Shown piece by piece: positions 46,609 through 55,752 of a DNA stretch of 64,000 bases; the stretch's first letter is position 1, and every line of letters starts with the position of its first letter. The notes beneath the pieces are model-generated. The model saw nothing but the letters and a program-made list of their open reading frames with translations, had not been told where the DNA came from and did no database searches. Where the stretch lies: the NCBI GenBank assembly GCA_913009825.1, contig CAJVYQ010000011.1, forward strand, positions 1 through 64,000. The letters are read 5' to 3'. The position numbers and the translations under genes were made by a program. The stretch comes from an uncultured Deferribacteres bacterium. Lineage in GTDB: Bacteria; Zhuqueibacterota; JdFR-76; DREG01.

Positions 46609-47556
46609 TTATGCTTGATTGAAAAAATTAACTATCAATTCCAAATGATGCTGCATGGAAAGTTTTTTAACATAACCAAGACCAGGATAATGTTGCTTTT
46701 CATACAAATTTTTAAATTCATAATAGGCATTCGATTTAAAAATCATAGAATTTTTATTTTCAGCTTTATCAATTAGCTTACTCAATGCTTCCAAAAATTT
46801 GCCACCAGGATCTGTTGGTGAATCCGAACGGTCAGAAACAAAATGATAAATAAACATATCATCTTCTTCATTAAGATATGTTAAATGAATTGCTACGGCA
46901 TATGCGGGTCCACCAGTTTCAGAATAATCATCACCGACAATAAGGTAATCACCAAAACCATCCATACCTTCATCAGGATAAGTTATATGTAAATCAGAAA
47001 AATGTTCGCTTTCGGGATAAAGAGAATTTTTTCTTTGAGGTTTAAAGCCGTCACGAATTAAAATCCTAACAATTCCATCTTTTTTTAAATGTCTTTGATA
47101 AAGTTTACCAGCATAACCTTCAATAAAGATATGTCTTTTTATGTTATCAAAATCATTAATTTTATCGGCAATTAACTTGCTATTTGAAAAACCATAATGG
47201 ATAATGGAAAATTGCTTGTCTCTATTCCCTTCTAGTAAAGTTATTAATTCTTCAATATTAGTCTCTGCATTAAGTATATAACCATAAGACAGATTATGAA
47301 AATTAATGTCACTAATATTAATAAAATTATGAAAGATTATTTCTGTAGCTACTGGCTTTTCTCCAGTAATTGGATTTAAAATTAATGTATAATTTACTCC
47401 ATTTTCTTCAACAATTGTTAAAGCACGGTCCAAAGCTTTGAAATCGCATTTGACGGGTTCAATAATTGGATGTATATCATTATCAGCGACAATTTTTGCA
47501 TTATCTCTAAGTAAAATCAATTCAAATTGCTTGCCTCGTAAAAATGGATAATACAT
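46609..47556 (-). CDS. sce7725-family (Beta-protein-like) protein
   Basis: The 315-residue protein starts MYYPFLRGKQFELILLRD, the recognisable opening of the sce7725 family, related to phage Beta-family proteins. It has an alternating strand-helix pattern suggestive of a TIM barrel (HPIIEPVK, YTLILNP, FSIIHYGF, HIFIEGYAG, DGFGDYLIVGDD). The molecular function is unknown. Such genes commonly sit next to sce7726-family genes, as here. ATG 47556 follows AAAGGTAACAAT. It is AT-rich like its operon partners, which suggests recent acquisition. Confidence 0.75.
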   Translation of the reverse strand: MYYPFLRGKQFELILLRDNAKIVADNDIHPIIEPVKCDFKALDRALTIVEENGVNYTLILNPITGEKPVATEIIFHNFINISDINFHNLSYGYILNAETNIEELITLLEGNRDKQFSIIHYGFSNSKLIADKINDFDNIKRHIFIEGYAGKLYQRHLKKDGIVRILIRDGFKPQRKNSLYPESEHFSDLHITYPDEGMDGFGDYLIVGDDYSETGGPAYAVAIHLTYLNEEDDMFIYHFVSDRSDSPTDPGGKFLEALSKLIDKAENKNSMIFKSNAYYEFKNLYEKQHYPGLGYVKKLSMQHHLELIVNFFNQA

Positions 47557-47568
47557 ATTGTTACCTTT

Positions 47569-48465
47569 TTATATTAAATAACAACTTAATTTTTGATCAA
47601 AAAGACTTATATAATTTCTTATTTTAGCCTGTTGATTACCTATACTTAATATATAAGCAACCACGGAAAAAGGAATTTTATCGATGGTGTTTTTTAGATA
47701 TTCTGAGTCATTGCGTTTTTTTAAAACATCGATAGTTAACTTATAAGCATTAAATAATGGGATATCGCAGTAAAGTTTTTTACTTACTTCATATATTTTG
47801 GTATTTGGAACATCCGGTATGCAACCGTAAAATTTGTTGATAATACTAAGATATTCACCTTTTCTAAGTGAACCAAACAAAAAATCAAGATTTAAATTTG
47901 ATAGGTTTGATTCTGGTTTACGAATTATAGAAATAGTATCTTCCTTTGTTAATGCGAGAATACCGACCTCTTTGGGCAAATGCTTTTTTGCGATATCAAC
48001 TTGGGAAGGTGATGTAACCAAATTAACATATTCAAAAGCTTTTATATATGAGTTGATTTGATCATCAAGCCTTTTAAAGGAGTCATATTCCGATTTAATT
48101 TCATATATTGTCGATGTTCCATTTAAAATTACAACGTCAGCTTTGTTTTTCCCAACTCGAAATTCAGTTAACATCTGGGAAGTTTTTATGGAATGGCGGC
48201 CAAGTAAAATTTTATTTGCGATAATATTTTTATAAACATATTCATTTCGATAATTATTTAATAAAAACCGAAAAATATTATTCAAAAAATTCCCTAACGT
48301 TATAGTTAAATCTAAATATTTAATCAATCCGCTATTTTTACATACTTCTGATAAATAAGAAGAATATTCTTTTTTCTCAATATCAGACAAAACAACAGGA
48401 GAGAAAAAACGTCCTATCGAAGATAGATATCTTTTATCAATATCAAAATTGATTAAACTGTTCAT
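47569..48465 (-). CDS. sce7726-family protein, PD-(D/E)XK nuclease-like
   Basis: The 298-residue protein is the first of the operon. Its central part (residues about 95-135) reads RVGKNKADVVILNG, then STIYEIKSEYD, giving the D...ExK pattern of PD-(D/E)XK nucleases. The helix after it (DSFKRLDDQINSYIKAF) also fits that fold. The rest matches the sce7726 family. DNA cleavage is therefore plausible but unproven. There is no ribosome-binding site before ATG 48465, so it may be translated from a very short leader. Twelve bases separate it from sce7725. Confidence 0.72.
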   Translation of the reverse strand: MNSLINFDIDKRYLSSIGRFFSPVVLSDIEKKEYSSYLSEVCKNSGLIKYLDLTITLGNFLNNIFRFLLNNYRNEYVYKNIIANKILLGRHSIKTSQMLTEFRVGKNKADVVILNGTSTIYEIKSEYDSFKRLDDQINSYIKAFEYVNLVTSPSQVDIAKKHLPKEVGILALTKEDTISIIRKPESNLSNLNLDFLFGSLRKGEYLSIINKFYGCIPDVPNTKIYEVSKKLYCDIPLFNAYKLTIDVLKKRNDSEYLKNTIDKIPFSVVAYILSIGNQQAKIRNYISLFDQKLSCYLI

Positions 48466-48996
48466 ATTACAAATATAACCTTAAAATGATTTTTGTGAAA
48501 AAAATATAATATATAATTTTCAAATTCATAATATTTTTCAATCAGCATTACCAACAACATTTGTGTATATATTATTGTATTTATCCGCCCAAATTAGCGG
48601 GATTAACGCTATTATTTACTTTTTCCTTTTATAATCAATATAGTTTTATTAGGGAAAATAATCAATAGGATTCCTAGTCGTATCATAGAATTTTTAGAAA
48701 CAAGTGTATAACACAGTTTTAATCGAAGTTAAATAAAATTTTTCAAACAACTAAAATGTTACAAAATTAGAAATGTGACAACATTTCTCTATTTTGAAAA
48801 TTGCAGCTTTATAACGGCTAAATACCCTTCATCGATGTCATTCCCTGCCAGCTTTGACAGGAAATGACATTGTGATAATTCATTTAAATGTTGAAAATGC
48901 CCGGTTTATCAAAGAATTAAGATACTGTCTAATTTCCAATTTTACATCCCCCCATTTAACAAAATAAGTAACGGCTGTATTCTTTTCCATTAATCC
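48466..48996. other. Intergenic stretch with repeat fragments
   Basis: Carries one family 3-like end (TTTTTCAAACAACTAAAATGTTACAAAA, about 48737-48764), a small hairpin AGAAATGTGACAACATTTCT (about 48770-48789), and a palindrome TGTCATTCCCTG...CAGGAAATGACA (about 48838-48871). No gene seen. Confidence 0.5.
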
Positions 48997-49320
48997 TCAA
49001 ACCGCCGCTCTTCTCAATCTCTTTTTCAGGTTTTTTATTTGAATGCGAATTTCCTTCAATTCGGTATAATTGTGTTCTTTTATCACCTGGTCTCTTTTGG
49101 CTTTGAGCGCCCTGATTTTTGTTTTTAATTTCGATTTGTTGGAAACTGTCGCTACATGATGTTCGAATTTATCGATGTTCAACGCTTTGCAGATCGCATC
49201 TAAAAGGTGGTCTTTGTTCATTTGAGTATGTCCCTGCACGGCTTCATGCTCAATTCCCGCGGCAATTTCTCTCAGTTCAGCTACCGTTTTGTGCCTCAAC
49301 TCTTTGAAAGTATACGCCAT
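48997..49320 (-). CDS. Rho N-terminal-like (SAP-like) small protein
   Basis: ATG 49320 is chosen because AGGAGGTAAAG lies directly upstream; a start at 49338 adds six residues across that site. The 107-residue product opens with YTFKELRHKTVAELREIAAG and KDHLLDAICKALNI, the fold of the Rho termination-factor N-terminal or SAP domain, which binds nucleic acid. The second half (residues about 60-107) is a very basic helical region (SKLKTKIRALKAKRDQVIK, then IRIQIKNLKKRLRR). A small RNA- or DNA-binding protein is likely; role unknown. Confidence 0.65.
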   Translation of the reverse strand: MAYTFKELRHKTVAELREIAAGIEHEAVQGHTQMNKDHLLDAICKALNIDKFEHHVATVSNKSKLKTKIRALKAKRDQVIKEHNYTELKEIRIQIKNLKKRLRRAAV

Positions 49321-50164
49321 CTTTACCTCCTCTTTCACAGTTCGATTTTACTATTTTATATTACTGCGTTACACCGTTTTGTTCTCCTTCTCAAGTGGGA
49401 CAAGTTCTGATAAAACATCTTCGACCTTAAAAATTACTGTCGGTTTGCAGGTCGATTCGCTGAACCGCCCCACACATTAGAATTTGCTGTTTCTTTATTT
49501 TAAGCAACCAAATTGTTGAAATCAAGCATTAATTTTGCACTATAAAAATTTTAAGCTCAACCGGATATTTGCCGATACGATGAATAGATAAACTGAAATA
49601 CCCGAACTGCGTTTTACGTTTGTTGTTCGTTCAATTTTATTTAGCGCAGAAATTGTGATTATTCAGATTGTCCCGTAGTGAACCACGGGGCGGCGCTGCG
49701 GAAAAAACCTAAACGGAAAATACTGAGAAAAAGTTGCAATAAGATTGAATTTATATTTTTACTTTTTTCTGTGGCCCAATCTTTTTTACTTTCTTGAAAG
49801 TGATCCTATTTGTTTTTTTGCCGGATTAGTTAGTGAGTTGGTAATTTAGCCCGCAAGCGTATGATCTTAGTGTAACTTTGTTACCTATCCTTCCGTAACC
49901 CTGAATTGCTCATTGCATATATTGAAAAAAACTTCTACATTTTTAAAATTATTATTATTCAGCCCGCGCCTGTCTGCTTCAGGCACGGCAGGAATGACAG
50001 AAACAGGGAATTTTCAGACAAACACTAATTAAAAAGGTTTTAGTGTTTTTCGTGTATTTAGCGGGCAACCTGAGTAGTTACGCATAAAGATAAAATTTCC
50101 CGTTCGTTGATTTTTATGAAGATATTCTCAAACCGGTAACACACACAAAAAACAGGAGTGAATC
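49321..50164. other. Intergenic stretch with several repeat fragments
   Basis: Includes a family 1 fragment (GTCGATTCGCTGAACCGCCCC, about 49451-49471) and an inverted fragment of the 31889 element (CCCGTAGTGAACCACGGGG, about 49674-49692). It also has the CCTGCC-type palindrome (49967-49992) and a single family 2-like end (ACCTGAGTAGTTAC, 50068-50081). No gene seen. Confidence 0.55.
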
Positions 50165-53100
50165 ATGCTTAAAAAGTATTTTCTACCGTTTTTTATTTTT
50201 TGTATTTTGGTGGATATTGCTGTTCCGCAAATTTTTGCAGCAAACAATCGACTTGTCGGCGCGCGCTACCCGGCAATTTCGCCGGACGGCAAACGGATCG
50301 CTTTTTCCTATCTGGGTGACCTTTGGCTGGTTGCCGCTGAAGGCGGAAAAGCGAACCGCCTGACAGACCATGAAGCGTACGAGCGGGAGCCGGTCTGGTC
50401 GCCCGATGGCAAGTGGCTGGCGTTTTCTTCGAACCGCTATGGCAACAACGATGTCTTCATCATGCCGGCTTCCGGCGGAAAGCCGAAGCAGCTTACTTTC
50501 CACACCGGCGGTGATCTGGCCACCGGATTTACACCTGACGGTAACTGGGTTATTTTTCAATCATCACGGTCTTCAAGCTCCTCCATTTTTAAAATCAACG
50601 TAAAAGGCGGAAACGCGATTCCTATTTTGGACACGTACTGGAGTTGGCCGTTCTATGCCCGTGTCAGTCCGGACGGAAGTTCGCTGTTGTTTTCGCTGGG
50701 AATGGAAAACCGGTTCTGGTGGCGCCGTGGCTACAGAGGAAGCAACAGCGCCAAAATCTGGATAAAATCACTACAGGGAGATAAAGCTACTTTGCTGATT
50801 GACGACAGAAGTAACTGTTTCTGGCCTGCCTGGAGCAACGGCGGACAAAATATCTATTTTGTCAGCGACCGGGAGAACGGCGTGAAAAATATCTGGCAGG
50901 CTGATAAAAGCGGCGGCAATCTGCTTCCGGTAACCCGTTTCAAGGAAGGCGATGTTACTTACATGACGGTTGCCGGTAAAACGCCCATTGCGGTTTATGA
51001 ACGAAATTTCGGTGTCTGGGTCACCGGTCTGAATTCCGGAAAATCGCACCGGGTAAAAATCGACGCGCCCGCCGAACTGAAATCGAACAGCACATTTTTT
51101 GTGAAAAACGGTTCAGTCTCCGAATACCGGCTTTCACCGGACGGGAAAAAGATTGCCGCCGTTGTGCGCGGTGATATTTTTGTACTGTCCACAGACGGCG
51201 GATACGCCCGCAATGTCGGCAATTCACCGTGGCGCGAACGGCAGGTGATCTGGGACAAAGAGAGTAAAAATCTCATTTATGTGTCCGATGTAAACGCCAA
51301 TCCCGATCTGTACCGTGTCTCTGCTCTGGGCGGCAATCAACCGGAAAGACTGACCGACAGCGCGGAAGATGAACTAAAACCGAAACTTTCACCGGATGGC
51401 AAATGGATCGCTTACTACCGCGGCAAAAGGCAGTTAAGATTGATGAGACCGGACGGCAGCAAGGATCATCTTCTCATCGAGGCCGATTTTGGCGGCCGCC
51501 GCGCCGGAGAAATTGCCTGGTCGCCGGACAGCCGCTATGTGGCGGTTGATGTGATGGTCAAGGCTAACCAGGATATTTGGGCGGTGGACGTTCAATCCGG
51601 CAAAACAATCAAACTGACCAACACCGCTTATGACGAAGGAGGCCCGGAATGGTCTGTAAATGGGAAATTTATTTTATTCGGTTCGAACCGTTTCGGGCAC
51701 AGTTTCCCGGAATTCACCGGTAAGTGGGATATCTACAAAGTAGACCTGACGCCAAAAAAACAGGAGTTCGAAGAAACAAAATTCGAGAAGCTGTTCACCG
51801 AAAAAAAAGAGACCGGGAAAGAAAAACCGGACAAAAATAAAAAGGAAAAGAAAGAAAAAATCAGGGTGGAATTTAAGTTGGAAAACCTGGATTTGCAAAC
51901 ATCACGGGTAGCTAACACTTCCGGGAATGACAGCGAATATACTCTTTCACCGAAAGACACAAGCACTATCTATTTTATTTCAAATATCGATGGAAAACGT
52001 CATCTGTGGAAAACCAGTCTGAAAAAGGAAAAACGAGGGCAGTATAAACCGTTCATGGCCGATATCACCAATCTGAGCGATTTGCAGTTCGATACGAAAG
52101 GAAAATATATCTATTATCTTCGTAGCGGAAAAATCGGGCGCATAGATGTGGGCGCAAAAAAGAACAAGACCATTTCATTCAAAAGTAAAATTGAAGTGGA
52201 TAAAACCGCCGATTATGAGCAGATGCTGGCTGAGTTGTATTATACCCTGCAATATTATTATTATGATGCGCAGCATCACCAGGTTAACTGGACAAAAGTT
52301 TATGAAAAATTTAGACCTGTTTTACAGCAGGTGCGCGAAGATGCCGATTTTTATGATTATGCCAATCAGATGATCGGATATCTCAATTCATCTCATTCGG
52401 GAATTCACGGACCGGGAAAATTCAAAGTGGAAAAGCCCAGCGCGCATTTGGGGGCAAAACTGGCCGTTGCCGGGCATAAAATTTTGCTGGAAAAAATTTA
52501 CAAAGACGGCGTTTTGTACGCGCACAGAGACAGTGTTGCCGCCGGGGATGAACTGCTTGCCGTCAACGGGGAAAAAGTAGCGGCGGGAAAAAATATCTGG
52601 CGCCGGTTGAACGGGCAGATGGGCAAACGGATCAAATTAAAATTTGGCAGTAAACGGTTCAATAAAAATATTGAAATTGCCCTTAAACCGGAATCCGGCG
52701 GCGCGGAAAACAGGCAGGTTCTTGAGGAATGGATCCAAAGTAGAAAAGAGTTGGTAAAGCAGAAAACGGATGACCGGATTGCCTATATTTACATGCGAGC
52801 CATGGGCGGCGGCGATTTAGAGCGGTTTCTGAAAGAGTTGGAACGGGACGCCGTTCCCCGTAAAGGTCTAATTCTGGATTTGCGCTTCAATTTCGGCGGT
52901 AATGTTCACGACCGCGTACTGCAGGCTCTGACCAAACCGGTTTACGCCAAATGGCGCCGGCGCGGCTTATCGGAAACGCAGCAATCCACGTTTGGCTTTG
53001 CGGATAAACCCATTGTCCTGTTGATCAACGAAGTGACATTGAGCGACGGTGAAATGACGGCCAACGGATTCAAAACGCTGAAACGGGGCACCATCGTGGG

Positions 53101-53329
53101 CAACACCACTTACGGCTGGCTTATTTTCACCACCAGTGTCGGTTTGATGAACGGCGGTTCGTTCCGGCTGCCGTTCTGGGGCTGTTATACGCTGGACGGG
53201 CAGGATCTGGAAACTATCGGCGGCATCACTCCGGATGTCTCGGTGATCAATGATCTGAACCATGATTTGCACGGGCAGGATCCCCAGTTGGAGAAGGCGG
53301 TTGAAGTGATTTTATCGAAAATTAAATAG
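50165..53329 (+). CDS. Tricorn-like S41-family protease
   Basis: A signal peptide (cleavage after QIFA) precedes a 1054-residue protein, close to the 1071 of Thermoplasma tricorn. Residues about 30-560 hold PD40-type beta-propeller repeats (PAISPDGKRIAFSY, VWSPDGKWLAFSS, YRLSPDGKKIAAV). A lysine/glutamate-rich linker lies at about 540-575. The C-terminal half has a PDZ-like domain (about 755-830) and the S41 core with the expected catalytic residues: SH in LNSSHSGIHG near 740, serine in LSDGEMTANG near 958, and glutamate in LETIGGITPD near 1015. Unlike cytosolic tricorn it is exported. RBS AGGAG precedes ATG 50165. Confidence 0.88.
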   Translation: MLKKYFLPFFIFCILVDIAVPQIFAANNRLVGARYPAISPDGKRIAFSYLGDLWLVAAEGGKANRLTDHEAYEREPVWSPDGKWLAFSSNRYGNNDVFIMPASGGKPKQLTFHTGGDLATGFTPDGNWVIFQSSRSSSSSIFKINVKGGNAIPILDTYWSWPFYARVSPDGSSLLFSLGMENRFWWRRGYRGSNSAKIWIKSLQGDKATLLIDDRSNCFWPAWSNGGQNIYFVSDRENGVKNIWQADKSGGNLLPVTRFKEGDVTYMTVAGKTPIAVYERNFGVWVTGLNSGKSHRVKIDAPAELKSNSTFFVKNGSVSEYRLSPDGKKIAAVVRGDIFVLSTDGGYARNVGNSPWRERQVIWDKESKNLIYVSDVNANPDLYRVSALGGNQPERLTDSAEDELKPKLSPDGKWIAYYRGKRQLRLMRPDGSKDHLLIEADFGGRRAGEIAWSPDSRYVAVDVMVKANQDIWAVDVQSGKTIKLTNTAYDEGGPEWSVNGKFILFGSNRFGHSFPEFTGKWDIYKVDLTPKKQEFEETKFEKLFTEKKETGKEKPDKNKKEKKEKIRVEFKLENLDLQTSRVANTSGNDSEYTLSPKDTSTIYFISNIDGKRHLWKTSLKKEKRGQYKPFMADITNLSDLQFDTKGKYIYYLRSGKIGRIDVGAKKNKTISFKSKIEVDKTADYEQMLAELYYTLQYYYYDAQHHQVNWTKVYEKFRPVLQQVREDADFYDYANQMIGYLNSSHSGIHGPGKFKVEKPSAHLGAKLAVAGHKILLEKIYKDGVLYAHRDSVAAGDELLAVNGEKVAAGKNIWRRLNGQMGKRIKLKFGSKRFNKNIEIALKPESGGAENRQVLEEWIQSRKELVKQKTDDRIAYIYMRAMGGGDLERFLKELERDAVPRKGLILDLRFNFGGNVHDRVLQALTKPVYAKWRRRGLSETQQSTFGFADKPIVLLINEVTLSDGEMTANGFKTLKRGTIVGNTTYGWLIFTTSVGLMNGGSFRLPFWGCYTLDGQDLETIGGITPDVSVINDLNHDLHGQDPQLEKAVEVILSKIK

Positions 53330-53337
53330 GAAGATTA

Positions 53338-53372
53338 AACCTTCCAGGTTTTCAAAACCTGGAAGGTTTTCT
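53338..53372. terminator. Bidirectional-type hairpin terminator
   Basis: AACCTTCCAGGTTTT (53338-53352) and AAAACCTGGAAGGTT (53354-53368) form a perfect 15-bp stem, followed by a T-rich run. It begins 9 bases after the tricorn-like gene. The same word is also a common dispersed repeat, so it could be both. Confidence 0.7.
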
Positions 53373-53554
53373 TCTTTGTAAGGTTTGTTGTGCTTCACGG
53401 GAAGGTTTCGTTTTGCCTGTTTGTGCATGGTTATTTTTCTTCACAGGCAAAGAAATTATTACCGTTTCCCGGTTATTGCACTTTAAAACTTTATTTCATG
53501 TCCGGACAGTAGTTTAGCTCCGGCTCAGGTTGCAGATTCAGAGAGGATAGTTCT

Positions 53555-54814
53555 ATGACATCACGGCAACGAGTTTTAACTACACTTAACCACAAAACTG
53601 CGGATAAAATTCCCATGGATTTCGGCGGCACCGGCGTTACGGGAATTCATATTAAAATTGTCGCTGCATTGCGGGATTATTACGGGCTGGAAAAACGGCC
53701 CGTTAAAGCCTTTGAACCCTATCAGATGTTGGGTTTAGTAGAGGATGATTTGGCAGAAGCGATGGGCATCGATGTGGTTGGATTACATGGCCGCAAAACG
53801 CTGTTTGGTTTTGCCAATGAAAACTGGCGGGAATTTCGCATGCCCTGGGGACAGGTAGTACTGGTTCCCGAAAATTTCAAAACCACGGTCGATGAAAAAG
53901 GCGATCTGCTGATCTACCCGGAGGGTGACACCGGCGTACCGCCCAGCGGCCGGATGCCGTACGACGGTTATTTTTTCGATACTATTATTCGTCAAAATCA
54001 TTTTAATGAAAACAACCTCAATCCTGAGGATAATCTGGAAGAATTCGGGCTGGTTTCCGAAGATGATTTGCAGTACTACCGGGCGGAGACCGAACGGCTT
54101 GCTCAAACCGGCAAAGCGGTGATCGCCGGTTTCGGCGGCATCGGTTTTGGCGATATTGCACTGGTACCGGCGCCGTTTTTGAAAGACCCCCGCGGTATCC
54201 GGGATATTATGGAATGGTACATCTCCACCGCCATTCGTCAGGATTATATTCATAAAATATTCGACAAACAATGCGAAATCGGTTTGGAGAATTTGCAAAG
54301 AATCCATGCAGTGGTTGGCGATGATATCGATGTCCTTTTTGTCTGTGGCACCGATTTTGGCACGCAGACATCCGGTTTTTGCTCTACCGATACTTTCAAT
54401 TCACTTTATGCGCTCTACTATAAAAGAATTAATAATTGGGTTCATGAAAATACAAAATGGAAAACTTTCAAACATTCCTGTGGTGCCGTGGAGATGTTTA
54501 TGCCCTATTTTATCGAATCGGGATTTGATATTATCAATCCGGTGCAGTGTTCGGCAGCCGGGATGGAACCGGAAAAACTGAAATACCGCTACGGCGATAA
54601 ACTGGTTTTTTGGGGCGGCGGCATCGATACACAAAAAACGCTGCCGTTCGGAATGCCGGAAGAGATACGGGAAGAAGTGTTCCGGCGCTGCGAAGTGTTT
54701 TCCAAAGATGGCGGTTTTGTTTTTAACGCCGTGCATAATATTCAGGCGAATACCCCCATAAAAAATGTGGTTGCCATGCTGAACGCTTTAAAGGAATTTA
54801 ATGGAGAAAAATGA
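53555..54814 (+). CDS. Uroporphyrinogen decarboxylase-family protein
   Basis: The 419-residue protein starts MTSRQRVLTTLNHKTADKIP, the typical opening of the UroD/MtaA-like family, followed by MDFGGTGVTGIH. It has KTFKHSCGAVEMFMPYFIES, with the conserved HxCG used for metal binding in the methyltransferase branch, then NPVQCSAAGMEPEKLK and VFWGGGIDTQKTLP. It is more likely a corrinoid- or methyl-transfer relative than HemE, because it lacks the HemE-type N-terminus and keeps the HSCG motif. Substrate unknown. RBS AGAGGA lies before ATG 53555. Confidence 0.8.
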   Translation: MTSRQRVLTTLNHKTADKIPMDFGGTGVTGIHIKIVAALRDYYGLEKRPVKAFEPYQMLGLVEDDLAEAMGIDVVGLHGRKTLFGFANENWREFRMPWGQVVLVPENFKTTVDEKGDLLIYPEGDTGVPPSGRMPYDGYFFDTIIRQNHFNENNLNPEDNLEEFGLVSEDDLQYYRAETERLAQTGKAVIAGFGGIGFGDIALVPAPFLKDPRGIRDIMEWYISTAIRQDYIHKIFDKQCEIGLENLQRIHAVVGDDIDVLFVCGTDFGTQTSGFCSTDTFNSLYALYYKRINNWVHENTKWKTFKHSCGAVEMFMPYFIESGFDIINPVQCSAAGMEPEKLKYRYGDKLVFWGGGIDTQKTLPFGMPEEIREEVFRRCEVFSKDGGFVFNAVHNIQANTPIKNVVAMLNALKEFNGEK

Positions 54815-55355
54815 AATTGGTTGTGGGGGAGGCGGGTGATTCAGGGAATATAGGCTGTGAAGATTAGGTTGGCGGTTATTTACACTCCCCTTGCCGCCGC
54901 CCTTAAGGGGGGTGTTTCATTTAATCGATGCTGAAAACTTCCCAGATCTTTCATCCCTGGTGACATTTTAATTCTTTTAAAAAATTCGCATTGTCATTAG
55001 TATACCACCTCATTCTATCGCTAAATCATCAAAGACTTGTCATTTCGAATCCCGACTCATTGGGATTTTAGGCAAATAAGACAACAGATTATAAGAAGCG
55101 CGTTGCTCTTGTAATTTAGTTGTCAAAACGGTTAGCGCTTCTACGTGAAAGTTTTTTTTAAGCGCATAATAATCTATCACATTCTCAATTCCCATGAATA
55201 TTCCAGCCGAATTTGGCCCTCATAGCGTAAAACTTTGTTTTTTTGGGGTAAAGTTTTTCATCCGGTTGGTTTGTAGGACGACGAGTCTTGTCGCCTTACA
55301 TAATTTGTTTATTGATTTAAAGCATCCGGCAGACTTTTCCCGATAATAAATTCAA
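54815..55355. other. Intergenic stretch, no gene
   Basis: Only small repeats are seen, such as GTAGGACGACGAGTCTTGTCGCCTTAC (about 55274-55300), an imperfect hairpin. No promoter or gene could be supported. Confidence 0.5.
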
Positions 55356-55359
55356 AGTA

Positions 55360-55490
55360 ACACTTGTCGAACTCGTAAAAAGTCAAGAAATGGAATATAA
55401 GATCAATATATAGTATCGAAAATATTTCACTATCTACTATATGTGGACACATAATAAACATTTTAGACTTTTTACGAGTTCGACACACTT
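55360..55490. mobile_element. 121-bp element with perfect 20-bp inverted repeats
   Basis: TGTCGAACTCGTAAAAAGTC (55365-55384) and GACTTTTTACGAGTTCGACA (55466-55485) are exact complements. ACACTT flanks both sides (55360-55365 and 55485-55490), sharing one base with each end. Removing the element restores GTAACACTTTAGTTCTTTG, the family 3 end. Confidence 0.75.
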
Positions 55491-55509
55491 TAGTTCTTTG
55501 AAAAATAGA

Positions 55510-55648
55510 TAGTACCTAAATCGAGCGGTTCAGCTATTTATAATCTCGTTTTAAATACCAGACGGGTTTTCATTTATTAGTGTAAAATCCATAGAAATCA
55601 GACCGGCGATTCAGCGAATCGCCCTACAATCGCTCAATTCAGGTAGTA
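55510..55648. mobile_element. Miniature inverted-repeat element, family 1
   Basis: Ends CCTAAATCGAGCGGTT (55515) and AATCGCTCAATTCAGG (ending 55643) are flanked by the exact 5-bp repeat TAGTA (55510-55514 and 55644-55648). The interior hairpin GGCGATTCAGCGAATCGCC is shared with the copy at 38893-39009. Confidence 0.8.
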
Positions 55649-55752
55649 GTTATTCGGTTGTCATTCCCGAACGCTCCTATTGGGAATCTATTTTCTAAAT
55701 TAGTGTGGATTCCCGCTTGAATCATGCGGGAATGACAGTTTCGTGTGTCGCT

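Noticed and set aside
53338-53372. Attachment site or regulatory operator
   Set aside because: The perfect stem followed by T residues right after a stop codon is better explained as a terminator or common repeat.
55025-55070. TTCGAATCC word resembling a tRNA T-arm
   Set aside because: No acceptor stem or anticodon arm can be built around it.
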